Shown here: positions 30,131 to 43,600 of the stretch, in pieces
How the letters are laid out: the number at the start of each line of letters is the position of its first letter
Numbering within the stretch: position 1 is the first letter of the stretch
NCBI GenBank assembly: GCA_964017155.1
Contig: OZ024863.1
Span: 47,202,864-47,266,863, forward strand
Origin: Oasisia sp. SBJ-2009
Lineage: Eukaryota > Annelida > Polychaeta > Sabellida > Siboglinidae
Direction of reading: 5' to 3'
DNA length: 64,000 bases
Translations under genes and position numbers: made by a program
Notes under the pieces: model-generated
Databases searched by the model: none
Told to the model about the DNA's origin: nothing
The model's input: the letters and a program-made list of their open reading frames with translations, nothing else

Positions 30131-33100
30131 CAACTGTGCAACACATTCCTAATTGTACAAGTGCTGTACTGACCACTATTTCTGTTGTTGCAAACAACTG
30201 CCACATCCATAATGAATTAACTATGCGCTATGCATTAATTTGCTGTGATCACCTTCATGTTCATAAAATAGGAATGTGCAGTGGGATCCTATATAATTTG
30301 GGGTATGTTGCGATCAACGCAATGACTTAGCAACATTATAATTGACCAGGTTCATTGGTTTTGAATATTGTGTTTCTGACAATTGCTGTTGGTGGTTTAT
30401 GGTTTTCGGCTGCGGTTGTTATGCATTGATTAATGTTGGTATCTGATGGCTCGGACTATAGCAGAGTTTCCGATAGGTTGAGAAATATTTTACCAAGACC
30501 TAGTGTAATTAGGAATATAAATATTTAGTTTAGGTATCGTTTAAAAGTTGTACGTTTGAAGATTATGTCAACTCAAGTGAAGACAGGTTATGGTTCATGG
30601 CCTGTTTAGTGGTTTTGTTATTTTTAACAGTTGTATTTTTGATGCAGGAGAACGGTATTGTGTGGAGTTGAACACATTTTAAAAGTGTGAGAATTCAGCA
30701 AAACACTGAAAATAAGTCTATAAACCAGAATTTCCTTGCAACTGGGTTATGTTGGTAGCATTGCCTATTAAATAGCTGCAACAGTACAAATTAATCAGAT
30801 GAGGTAATGTCATATCTTCCTCCAACTGAGGGCATCAAATCTGCTATATTTATTTTAATTAGACGGCCAGTTTTGTTTGGGGGTGATGTCAAAATGGTCA
30901 ACAAAATTTATGTAATTTACCCTTACGTGAATTTTTCCACGCTCGCCAAATTACAAGTTTCTGTTCGTCAGCTGGCAGTTTAGTTGCCAAAGCACAACTT
31001 ATAATCTGTGATCATTCAGCCGAGTTTTTAGTGAACCATGCTATAGAAACTCGCTGCTACATCCTCCGGTCAAACCAGTTTGTCTACCATTTTTTGAGAT
31101 CATCCCTAACTGACCAGCGTCTCTGGCGAACTCTTCTACAAATAATTAACAGGAATGTGTGAGTTAAGTTGCCGGTGGCTCATGTAACATCAGTCAGTGT
31201 CCACTGATGTAGCCTGGACCTGCTGGCTCCGTGATCTTCCGACTCAAGCCACAATGGTTGTTATTTATCGTTTGCAAAAATCAGTAGTGATAAAACTGTA
31301 AATGTGTTCAGCCTTGTGTTGGTCTTGTGATTGCGTCACCATTTTACGCGGTGTTGTTTTAGTTCCCATAGGGAGGAATGGGTTTGTAGTGTGACATGCT
31401 ATATTTATTTATACTTTTCAAAGGTAAAAAACCATTACATACAATAAAATAGTAAACGCGATAAGGTTAAATAATAGATGTAGGTACCATCTGTTATAAA
31501 ATAGTGCATACTTTCACTGTATTTGTATCTTCTTCAGGTTTTCACATATCGGGCCGATTTTTTGGTTCTAGTAGGCACATCAGGATGGCTTATGGATAGC
31601 TTTTAAAAGTTCATCCATGGGGTGAATAATTTAGGGGGGCTCAATTTTTCAGAAGGGAACATGTGAAGTTCCAATCATGGAATTTTTTTGTTTATGTCAC
31701 CATAAAGATAATTTACAATTCTGTCACTGGGCATCTGAGATATGTTACCTACTTTTAAAGTTATTGGCCAGCCAGTAAAATTGCAAAACCCATGCAAAAA
31801 CTCTGTATGCTACACGCTAGCAGTTTGTTGCGTTTTGCACATGACCTGTTTCAGGGACACACTGCAGCAAAGTAACACAATGTTCAAATTGTGCGTAATA
31901 CAGCTAACTAGTTTTAAAATGATACAAAGATAAGATTATCTACAAATAAATGAAAATTATGCGAAGGACTATACGATGGATTTTTCCATTTTGTGTTTAA
32001 GCTAGTATCAGGGGACACAAGGAAACGGACGCAGCTCACACTGATACGAGGCCGTTTATTGGCTACAGTACAAGCAATGTATAGCAGTAGAACACACAAC
32101 TTCATTCAGTTCTTCCTCGGCTTCTTGGTGTACCATTTAGTGTCTGACACTGACTGGAGTGCCAATTGATGGTGACACTGCTTTACAGCTGGGTAAAAGT
32201 GTACTGACTGAAGTCCCACATCACAATGACCTGGCAAGTTCTTATGTTCCGCAGTATTCAGTCCTTTGTACTACTCGAAGTGCTACCCATAAGTCCCTGG
32301 GAGACAGGTTCAATAAATCACCATCTTAACTTCGCTGGAAACCCACGCTGCAATTAATGTGTGACAAATATTCGTACACAAATATCCACGAGTGTCTATA
32401 GCCATGTACTCCCATAGTTGAGTCACAACTTGCGAAGTACAACTTGACAAGATTTGACATGGTAGGACACAATTTGAATCCAGGTTCTCTTGATTTAGCC
32501 ACCGCAGCTCGCAGTAATTCAGACCTGACTGATGAGGTACTTTTGGATCACATTGTTATAAAGCTGACAAAGGTCATTACAAAACTTACACTCAATGTTT
32601 GACAAAAGTTCCTGCAATTATTTCCTTAAAAAAGACTTGCCATATAATAAACCTAGTTGTGGTATTAAAAATCACATACAACAGTACTTTTGCAAATTAT
32701 AAATCAGCATTGTTGACATGCTGATTATCTAATCATTACATAATTATGTGTATACAGTTTTGACCTGTATTAATGCAATTAATTTTGATAATCACTACCA
32801 CACATTGTGGTAATGGTTTTCAAAATCAACAATCCATGTAAATCACTTAATAGGAGCACAAACATGAGTTTAAACTTTAGTAAGAAATGCTAAGCTCCAT
32901 TCAGGAATTCATCTATTCTTCTAATTGGTCCATGATTATTTTCTATTATACAGGTCAAGCCACTTGAAAGGAATTAGTAGAATGAGAGTGAAAACAACAG
33001 GTCACAGACCTACATGATATGTTGACAGTTGCAGCATTGGTGTAACAGTCACCAACATGTCTTATTATGACAACATTTAATGTTGTTTGTGTATAACCAT

Positions 33101-34109
33101 CTACAAAGTAAACATCCACATTTATTACCAGTCACATGGCCGAGAGCCGTGCAAATGGATTTAGTTTACATTGTTAACTTTGTTTGAAATGTATAGAATA
33201 TCTCCACATAAATGTGCTACACAAATCAATAAAGATATCTCCAATGTTTTCAAAGCATCAATGATAATTTTTTTGATAACTAGCCACATATTTAGTGCAG
33301 TTGTGATTCAAATTATCAAAGCCGCACACATTTTGCAAACACAACTTGTGGAGATGAGTCCAAGCAATTTCATAACGGTGCATTTGATTGGTCAAGGTTC
33401 TGGCGGATTACCCAGGGATGATCATGACATAACCAACTACCTCAACGGTAGTTCATGCTGATGACAATCAACCTTGCAGTGTAATCCCTAATTTACAATT
33501 GTCTGAAATAACTTTACAGTGTTAAAAAATTAATATACAACATTACACTGAAAAGCAATCATGATCAATATTAATATAATGCATCAGCAAGCTTGCCAAA
33601 AATGGCCTCATGTTTTTACATGCTACATGTGAAATATATGTGCAATTATCCCTGATTTTCATAGTGCATACAACAAATATGATCATTAATCTCCTCATAT
33701 GTTCCCGTCTATCTGTACAAAACACTCAATAAATGTTCCTTGATCACAACATAAAGCTATAGTATTATTATATACTTTCTTACATGTTACTTGATAGCAA
33801 CTCCTATTACCTCTACACAGTACTCCAATCCTCCATTACGGATATTGCTTTGGATCACGGGATGTAAGACTGTAGACGGTCACACAGTATCCACGGTAAC
33901 AGACTGGTCAAGCCATCTGGTAACCCAGTAGCCATGGTAACATCAACACTAGTGCAAACATTACCTTTTTCACCCATATATTGACAATTAAGTTTACATT
34001 CTTGAGATAGCAAGTGTTTAGTTGTAGCCATGGTTAGCAGTAACTATGGTAACTAGCATCGCAGTGAGCCATGTTGATTGTGCTAATTGTGCTGTGTAGG
34101 TTCATGAAC
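30131..34109. other. Intergenic region between convergent DCAF15 and SNX30
   Basis: About 4 kb of AT-rich sequence with no coding exon, tRNA or clear mobile element recognised. It includes whatever 3' UTR the two genes have. The frames at 31,742-32,105 and 33,171-33,461 have no recognisable protein content or splice context. Confidence 0.5.
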
Positions 34110-34595
34110 ATTGAGGCAGTGGTGGGGCATGTAGTGAAGGTTCGTGACTAGTTGGGCATGTTGTGTAGACTCATGAAGAGTGAGGCATTGGTGGGGCATG
34201 TTGTGACGGTTCATGAATAGCAGGGCATGTTGTGTAGATTCGTGAACATTGAGGCAGTGGTGGGGCAGGTTGTGTAGGTTCATGAATAGTAGGGCATGTT
34301 GTGTAGACTCATGAAGAGTGAGGCATTGGTGGGGCATGTTGTGACGGTTCATGAATAGCAGGGCATGTTGTGTAGATTCGTGAACATTGAGGCAGTGGTG
34401 GGGCAGGTTGTGTAGGTTCATGAATAGTAGGGCATGTTGTGTAGACTCATGAAGAGTGAGGCATTGGTGGGGCATGTTGTGATGGTTCGTGAATAGCAGG
34501 GCATGTTGTGTAGGTTCATGAACAGTGGGGGAGTGGTGGGGCATGTTGTGTAGGCTCATGAACAGTAGGGCATGTTGTGTAGGTTCACGAACACT
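34110..34595 (-). repeat. Minisatellite in the SNX30 3' UTR, 138-bp higher-order period
   Basis: Units of about 27-40 bp built on GGGCATGTTGTGTAGGTTCA and TGAACAGT. A set of units recurs with a 138-bp period: the GTTC(A/G)TGAATAGCAGG segment starts at 34,209, 34,347 and 34,485. The array ends 35 bp beyond the SNX30 stop codon, so it is probably transcribed in its 3' UTR. The 182-residue minus-strand frame is an artefact of the repeat. Confidence 0.85.
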
Positions 34596-34630
34596 ATGAC
34601 TGCAGTTTACAATCACGACAACTTCACACA

Positions 34631-37600
34631 TTATTCATGTTCATTATTTGCAGTGTCTCTCATTTGGTTAATGTTTGCAAACTTTTCTGTCTTCTGTATA
34701 GCTGGAATCGAGTTCTCCCACGCTTCAAGGCACTGCAACAAGACAGAAAACGTTCTTGTGTCAATGCCACCAAAACCAGACACCTCAACAAGTTATACAC
34801 ATTGTACTTTGTAGACTCCTATGACAAAGAACTAAACCACACGAACTGTCTGGCATGTACTATTTCATCTGACAGAAGACAGAAACCTGAGAGGAGAAGG
34901 AAGGCCCACCTTCTGGTAGTAGGTGATCTGTCTGTCAGCCATCTGCACAAACAGCTGTCTGAAGTCAGCTCGCTTCTGTTTGTGCCACCGTTCCATGTCC
35001 GAGATCAAGTCCGAGTCACAGCACACCATCTTGTCTTGTAAGACCTCCACCTGCCTGCTCAACTGAAACATGACATGTCATCTTGTCTTGTAAGACCTCC
35101 ACCTGCCGACTCAACTGAAACATGACATATCATCTTGCTTTATGATGTCCACATGTCGACTCAACTGAAACATGACATGTCATCTTGTCTTGTAAGACCT
35201 CCACCTGCCGACTCAACTGAAACATGACACACCATCTTGTCTTGTAAGAACTCCACCTGCCGACTCAACTGAAACATGACATGTCATCTTGCTTTATGAT
35301 GTCCACATGTCGACTCAACTGAAACATGACATGTGATCTTGCTTTAAGATGCCACCTGTAGATTCAAGTGAAATATGACAGATCGATTTGTCTTGTAAGA
35401 CCTCCAATTGTCGACAAAACTAAAACATGAAACAATGTCGTCTTATAAGAAAACAACTGAAACAAGTCTTACCATCTTGTCTGATTATAGCATCTCCACC
35501 TGCTGACTCAACTGAAACATGATTCAACTGAAACATGACTCAACTGAAACATGACTCAACTGAAACATGACTCAACTGAAACATGATTCAACTGAAACAT
35601 GACTCAACTGAAACATGACTTAACTGAAACATGACTCAACCGAGACATGACACACGGTCTTATCAAATCAACTGAAACATGAAATACCATCTTCACTTGT
35701 AACATCTCCACCTGTCAACTGAAACACACAAAAGTCTGTCTTGTCTTTTAACACCTCCACATGTCAACTGTGTATATATTCATTTGGCTAATTTAACATC
35801 ACATCCAAACTGGTCAAGACTGAGGTCGCATCAGTCCAGTCAGACAAATAAACCAAGTAGCATGCAAATTATGGAATTATTTTAGAATGTCCATGTTTGA
35901 AATCAGATTAAATTACTTTCATTTGGGGGAGTTGGAGCCACAGGCAGTTTTGTCTAGAATTTGACATCAATATTGTACACTTTGGTCCAATATTGTTCCT
36001 CTATCAATATCGTCACTTCAGTTACTACAAACTTTCATCAAACAGTGGGCAGAGGATGAAAGTAATTCTGTCTGATATCGAACATCGACATTCTGAAATG
36101 ATCCCTTATAATTTAAATGTCCACGCAACATTGAAACTAAAATTTTGCAATATTCAGAATAACTAAAAACAGAGAGTATTAAGAACTAATAATTCTAGCA
36201 TAGATGAAAACAATATTGAAAGAAAATGTTAGAGGAAGTGTTAACAACAACAAAAAACAGCACACGTGAGTATGAATATAGATAAGCCAGTGTTGATGCA
36301 GACAGACAGTGGGTCAGACACAAAAGCTGGTAGTTAGAACTTGGAGATCCTGACAAGTTGTCTAGTGCAGATAGACAGGTGTTCAGACAGCCAAGGAGAG
36401 TGTCAGATTGATGCCGTATGTCAAGATGTTAGACAAATTGTGTTAATAGATATGGACAAACTGCAGACAGACAGACAAGACACTGCCAGGCGGACAGCTG
36501 GCATGACAGGTAGTTAGAATGAGAGACAAACAGCTGATGTGACAGACAGCCAGACAGCTAGCTGAAGTGACAGACAGACAGCCAGTCAGTAAGAGCAATA
36601 CCTCGTCTAACTGTTGCTGGTGCTTTTCTGTCTTCTCCTGTTTCACTTTGTCTGGGTCTTTCCCAAACACGGTACGCAAGGCGTAGGAATGGAGGGAGAT
36701 AGACACCTACAACAACAGGGAGTAGAGAGAGACACCTACAACAACAGGGAGTAGGGAGAGACACCTACAACAGTAGGGAGTAGAGAGAGACACCTACAAC
36801 AACAGGGAGTAGAGAGAGACACCTACAACAACAGGGAGTAGGGAGAGACACCTACAACAACAGGGAGTAGGGAGAGACACCTACAACAACAGGGAGTAGG
36901 GAGAGACACATACAACAGTAGGGAGTAGAGAGAGACACCTACAACAACAGGGAGTAGAGAGAGACACCTACAACAGCAGGGAGTAGAGAGAGACACCTAC
37001 AACAACAGGGAGTAGGGAGAGACACCTACAACAGTAGGGAGCAGAGAGAGACACCTACAACAACAGGGAGTAGGGAGTGACACCTACAACAGGAGGAAGT
37101 AGGGAGATACACCTACAACAACAGGGAGTAGGGAGAGACACCTACAACAACAGGGAGTAGGGAGAGACACCTACAACAGCAGGGAGTAGGGAGAGACACC
37201 TACAACAGCAGGGAGTAGAGAGAGACACCTACAACAACAGGGAGTAGGGAGAGACACCTACAACAAGAGGGAGTAGGGAGAGACACCTACAACAACAGGG
37301 AGTAGGGAGATACACCTACAACAACAGGGAGTAGGGAGAGACACCTACAACAGGAGGGAGTAGGGAGAGACACATACAACAACAGGGAGTAGGGAGAGAG
37401 ACCTACAACAGGAGGCAGTAGGGAGAGACACCTACAACAACAGGGAGTAGGGAGAGAGACCTACAACAACAGGGAGTAGGGAAAGACACCTACAACAGCA
37501 GGGAGTAGGGAGAGACACCTACAACAACAGGGAGTAGGGAGAGACACCTACAACAACAGGGAGTAGGGAGAGACACCTACAACAACAGGGAGTAGGGAGA

Positions 37601-40600
37601 GACACCTACAACAGGAGGGAGTAGGGAGAGACACCTACAACAACAGGGAGTAGGGAGAGACACCTACAACAGCAGGGAGTAGGGAAAGACACCTACAACA
37701 GCAGGGAGTAGGGAGAGACACCTACAACAACAGGGAGTAGGGAGAGACACATACAACAACAGGGAGTAGGGAGAGACACGTACAACAACAGGGAGTAGGG
37801 AAAGACACCTACAACAACAGGGAGTAGGGAGAGACACCTACAACAGGAGGGAGTAGGGAGAGACACGTACAACAACATGGAGTAGGGAGAGACACCTACA
37901 ACAGGAGGGAGTAGGGAGAGACACCTACAACAACAGGGAGTAGGGAGAGACACGTACAACAGGAGGGAGTAGGGAGAGACACGTACAACAGGAGGGAGTA
38001 GGGAGAGACACGTACAACAGGAGGGAGTAGGGAGAGACACCTACAACAACAGGGAGTAGGGAGAGACACGTACAACAGGAGGGAGTAGGGAGAGACACGT
38101 ACAACAGGAGGGAGTAGGGAGAGACACGTACAACAGGAGGGAGTAGGGAGAGACACCTACAACAACAGGGAGTAGGGAGAGACACGTACAACAACAGGGA
38201 GTAGGGAAAGACACGTACATCAGGAGGGAGTAGGGAGAGACACCTACAACAACAGGGAGTAGGGAGAGAGACCTACAACAGGAGGCAGAAGGGAGAGACA
38301 CCTACAACAGGAGGGAGGAGGGAGTAGGGAGAGACACCTACAACAACAGGGAGTAGGGAGAGAGACCTACAACAACAGGGAGTAGGGAGAGACACCTACA
38401 ACAACAGGGAGTAGGGAGAGACACCTACAACAACAGGGAGTAGGGAGAGACACCTACAACAACAGGGAGTAGGGAGAGACACCTACAACAACAGGGAGTA
38501 GGGAGAGACACCTACAACAACAGGGAGTAGGGAGAGACACCTACAACAACAGGGAGTAGGGAGAGACACCTACAACAACAGGGAGTAGGGAGAGAGACCT
38601 ACAACAACAGGGAGTAGGGAGAGACACCTACAACAGGAGGGAGTAGGGAGAGACACCTACAACAACAGGGAGTAGGGAGAGACACCTACAACAACAGGGA
38701 GTAGGGAGAGACACCTACAACAACAGGGAGTAGGGAGAGACACCTACAACAACAGGGAGTAGGGAGAGACACCTACAACAACAGGGAGTAGGGAGAGACA
38801 CCTACAACAACAGGGAGTAGGGAGAGACACCTACAACAACAGGGAGTAGGGAGAGACACCTACAACAACAGGGAGTACGGAGAGACACCTACAACAACAG
38901 GGAGTAGGGAGAGACACCTACAACAGCAGGGAGTAGGGAGAGAGACCTACAACAACAGGGAGTAGGGAGACCTACAACAACAGGGAGTAGGGAGAGACAC
39001 CTACAACAACAGGGAGTAGGGAGAGACACCTACAACAACAGGGAGTACGGAGAGACACCTACAACAACAGGGAGTAGGGAGAGACACCTACAACAGGAGG
39101 CAGTAGGGAGAGACACCTACAACAACAGGGAGTAGGGAGAGACACCTACAACAACAGGAAGTAGGGAGAGAGACCTACAACAACAGGGAGTAGGGAGAGA
39201 CACCTACAACAGCAGGGAGTAGGGAGAGAGACCTACAACAACAGGGAGTAGGGAGACCTACAACAACAGGGAGTAGGGAGAGACACCTACAACAACAGGG
39301 AGTAGGGAGAGACACCTACAACAACAGGGAGTAGGGAGAGACACCTACAACAATAGGGAGTAGGGAGAGACACCTACAACAATAGGGAGTAGGGAGAGAC
39401 ACCTACAACAACAAGGAGTAGGGAGAGAGACCTATAACAACAGGGAGTAGGGAGAGATACCTACAACAACAGGGAGCAGGGAGAGACACCTACAACAACA
39501 GGGATTAGGGAGAGACACCTACAACAACAGGGAGTAGGGAGAAACATCTACAACAGCAGGGAGTAGGGAGAGACACCTACAACAACAGGGAGTACGGAGA
39601 GACACCTACAACAACAGGGAGTAGGGAGAGACACCTACAACAGGAGGCAGTAGGGAGAGACACCTACAACAACAGGGAGTAGGGAGAGACACCTACAACA
39701 ACAGGGAGTAGGGAGAGAGACCTACAACAACAGGGAGTAGGGAGAGACACCTACAACAGCAGGGAGTAGGGAGAGAGACCTACAACAACAGGGAGTAGGG
39801 AGACCTACAACAACAGGGAGTAGGGAGAGACACCTACAACAACAGGGAGTAGGGAGAGACACCTACAACAACAGGGAGTAGGGAGAGACACCTACAACAA
39901 TAGGGAGTAGGGAGAGACACCTACAACAATAGGGAGTAGGGAGAGACACCTACAACAACAAGGAGTAGGGAGAGAGACCTATAACAACAGGGAGTAGGGA
40001 GAGATACCTACAACAACAGGGAGTAGGGAGAGACACCTACAACAACAGGGATTAGGGAGAGACACCTACAACAACAGGGAGTAGGGAGAAACATCTACAA
40101 CAGCAGGGAGTAGGGAGAGACACCTACAACAGGAGGGAGTAGGGAGAGACACCTACAACAACAGGGATTAGGGAGAGACACCTACAACAACAGGGAGTAG
40201 GGAGAAACATCTACAACAACAGGGAGTAGGGAGCCAGACCCCTAAACAGCAGGCACCCTCAACCAGCTTGGAAGCACCCCCAACATGGGTAACTTTGCCC
40301 ACCATAGCAGCACCTACTCTTGCAAGGAGTAACAGTAGCACAAGATATTTATATAACACGATTTTGCTGAATAACACAATTTCCACCTTCACTCAACATG
40401 TGCAACAATCACTCCACAAGAAACATGCCAAAATATAAAATAAGATCATGCAACTTCATGCAACCCCCTCAAGTGGCAAAGACGACCTTGCTCTAGTTGA
40501 ATCATAACGTAACATACTTGATACACCAACATCTACAGGTGGGGTCCTCTTGCTACAATACACTACACAATACCACTCACCTCGTCTACTTGGGTCTAGC

Positions 40601-43600
40601 AGCAAGGCAAACAGTTGTAAGTTTTAATAGGGTTTTAATAGGTATTCAATGCAAATATTGCAAATGTATGGTTTTACCATGAATATTTCTTGATTGTATC
40701 ATAACAATTGTTGGCCATTCACTGTGTGCACATGTAACAACAGGCTATGCACTGCCACATGTCAGAACTGTTTGTGCATGATCATATGGACATGTCATAA
40801 TCCTTAGTGTCTTATCACTTGTTATCTATTGTCCAGTGACTGGTTATTTAATTACTAAGAGGACAGACTGACCACCTACAGCCAATAAAGTAGCTGTCTG
40901 GACCAGACATGGGTGTTGTTTAAGTAGAAATGGATGTGACTGGGTTGGGTCCAATGCGTCCTCCACCTACCTGTTCCTTCTCATCCTTCTTCCTGTTCAA
41001 CTCTTCCAGCGTCATCTCGTACTCCACCTGGATCGCATCCCGCCTCCGCAGCACAGCCTGGAGGACAAACACAGAACTACTGAGACCACAGCTCCACCTG
41101 GAGGACAAACACATAACTACTGAGACCACAGCACCACCTGGAGGACAAACACATAACTACTGAAACCACATCACCACCTGGTGGACAAGCACATAACTAC
41201 TGAGACCACAGCACCACCTGGAGGACAAACACATAACTACTGAGACCACAGCACCACCTGGAGGACAAACACATAACTACTGAGACCACAGCACCACCTG
41301 GAGGACAAACCAATAACTACTGAGACAACAGCACCGCCTGGAAGACAAACACATAACTACTGAGACTACAGCACCACCCGGAAGACAAACACAACCTCTG
41401 AGATCACAGCACCATCTGGTGGACAAACACAACTACTGAGTCCACAGCACATGGCAGGCAAGCACATAACTAATGAGACCATAACACCATCCGGCACCCA
41501 GTGGACAAACACAATCTCCGAGACCACGACACCACCTGGTGGACAAACACACAACCTCTGAGACCACAGCACCACCCGGTGGACAAACACACAACCTCTT
41601 AGACCACAGCACCACCTGGTGGACAAACACACAACCTCTGATACCACAGCACCACCTGGTGGACAAACACACAACCTCTGAGACCACAGCACCCCCTGGG
41701 GGAATAATACACAACCTTTGAGACCTGTTGAACAAACACACAACTACTGAGACTGCAGCACCACCTGGAGGACAATCAAACAACTACCAAGAATGGGTCC
41801 CATTATGGGATTAACCTTGTTATCATGTGAACCATCTGAGTGTGGACTACTGAACAGTTTCACCACCGGAGTGAGACAGCAAACTACTGAAACAACTCAC
41901 TCCACGGCAGAGACTTTCAAAGACAACATTGACAATGAATTAGTGAGAACTCTGTGGGGACAGTGACTTACTTTCATGGCTTCAATGTAGAGCATGTACT
42001 CCCGCAGGGGCTGGTAAAACTGCACTTCAGTCTGGTCAACCTGCAACCAGAACAATCCACTGGTCAGCATAATTGTTTTTATTATCCAGCATACAAAATG
42101 CATAATACTGATACATTAATCAAACATTTATCATAATTTAATAAGACAATAATAACAGCTTTTCATAATTTGTGATAAAACCATCATAACATTGGTAAAG
42201 TATGAATACAAAGGTGACTTGATGTTATTAATAATAGAGATAAGTTCAGTTTTATATATCAAATTTAGTGACTAACAAATTATTTTGGGTTAAAAAACAA
42301 AACAAGGGTCTTTGTCATAATTATCCTTAGATTCCCTACTGCATGATACCTTACTGTGAGTTATTTGATGGAACTTGGAGAAATGCAAGAACTTGTGACA
42401 AGAACAGTGACAACAGGAAGTGAATAAGTTGACTGGCAAACTATCCACTTGTGAGTCTTTCAAGGGTCGTAACGATGACAAAGACCGTCATAATAATAAT
42501 AATAATATTTATTATTTATAAAGCGCAATATCCAAATATGCTCAAACTGCTGTACAATAAAATATAAAGCTATTTATTATGTGTTAAAATTAATATTAAT
42601 ACCTGTAATAATAAATACAACTGTGAAATTTACTTTCAGATAAAAAAATGTAGAAATGTTAAATTATTCATATTAAAACTGTTAATTAAATATGATATAG
42701 CATTAACAACGATGAGTAAAATAAATAAATCAATAAATAAATAAAACTAATTAATACTCTATTTACATGCAAAACACATACTAAACGATGGCATATATAA
42801 ACATCAATACATATAATTTTATGTACAAATAAGATAAGATGAAATATTCGAAACAAATTTTCTAAAATGTCATTGAATATTTAAAATGTCAGCAGTAATA
42901 TGCTTTGAAAATGTAAGTTTTTAGTGCCTTTCTGAATGCCAACAAAGTTCTGCAGCACTTGATATCAATGGGCAATGCGTTCCATGATGCCAGAAGCACT
43001 CACCAGGGCCTGCATGGCCAGGAAGCACTGTTCGGTCGACTTGGCGACTGCGGCCAGTGCATGCTGCAAGCGATCTTCCGAGTTTGACCACAATGTAAAT
43101 ATTGGCCCCCATTCATTCAGCTCGGCCAGAAACTCTACAACAAACACTCAGTTAATTTATGTCATATTAGCTTCAAACTGTACCCCTTACATAAGACACC
43201 AAACCAACACAAATGCTAGAAATGTCAATAATTTGTAATTCTCTAATTCTGTTTTGCCATGGTTCAAAAAAATATTTAAATAAAAATAAATTAATAATAC
43301 GTTTTGATAGCGCGTGTCTCCTCAGGGAACAATGGTTCATTTTACTAACGTTGTTAAGGATTCTTAAGCCCTATTTTGCTCTTTAAAATCAATTTTGATC
43401 CTTAACAGTGATTGTGAATTAATTAAAATTGTAAACACCATGATGCACCAAGGAGACGTTATCACTGGTGTGTCATGGAAATAATGTTCTCAGTAATATG
43501 GCAATGGAGATTTGTGTTTGGACCAAAATCACAAAGTTTTATGACAATTTTTTCTTAAGTTAAGAGATCTTTATCTTGGTGAAACTGAGCTCAGACACAA

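Noticed and set aside
36707..40233. CRISPR-like array of regularly spaced direct repeats
   Set aside because: Units are contiguous with no unique spacers, the sequence is animal genomic DNA, and no cas genes are present. It is a minisatellite.
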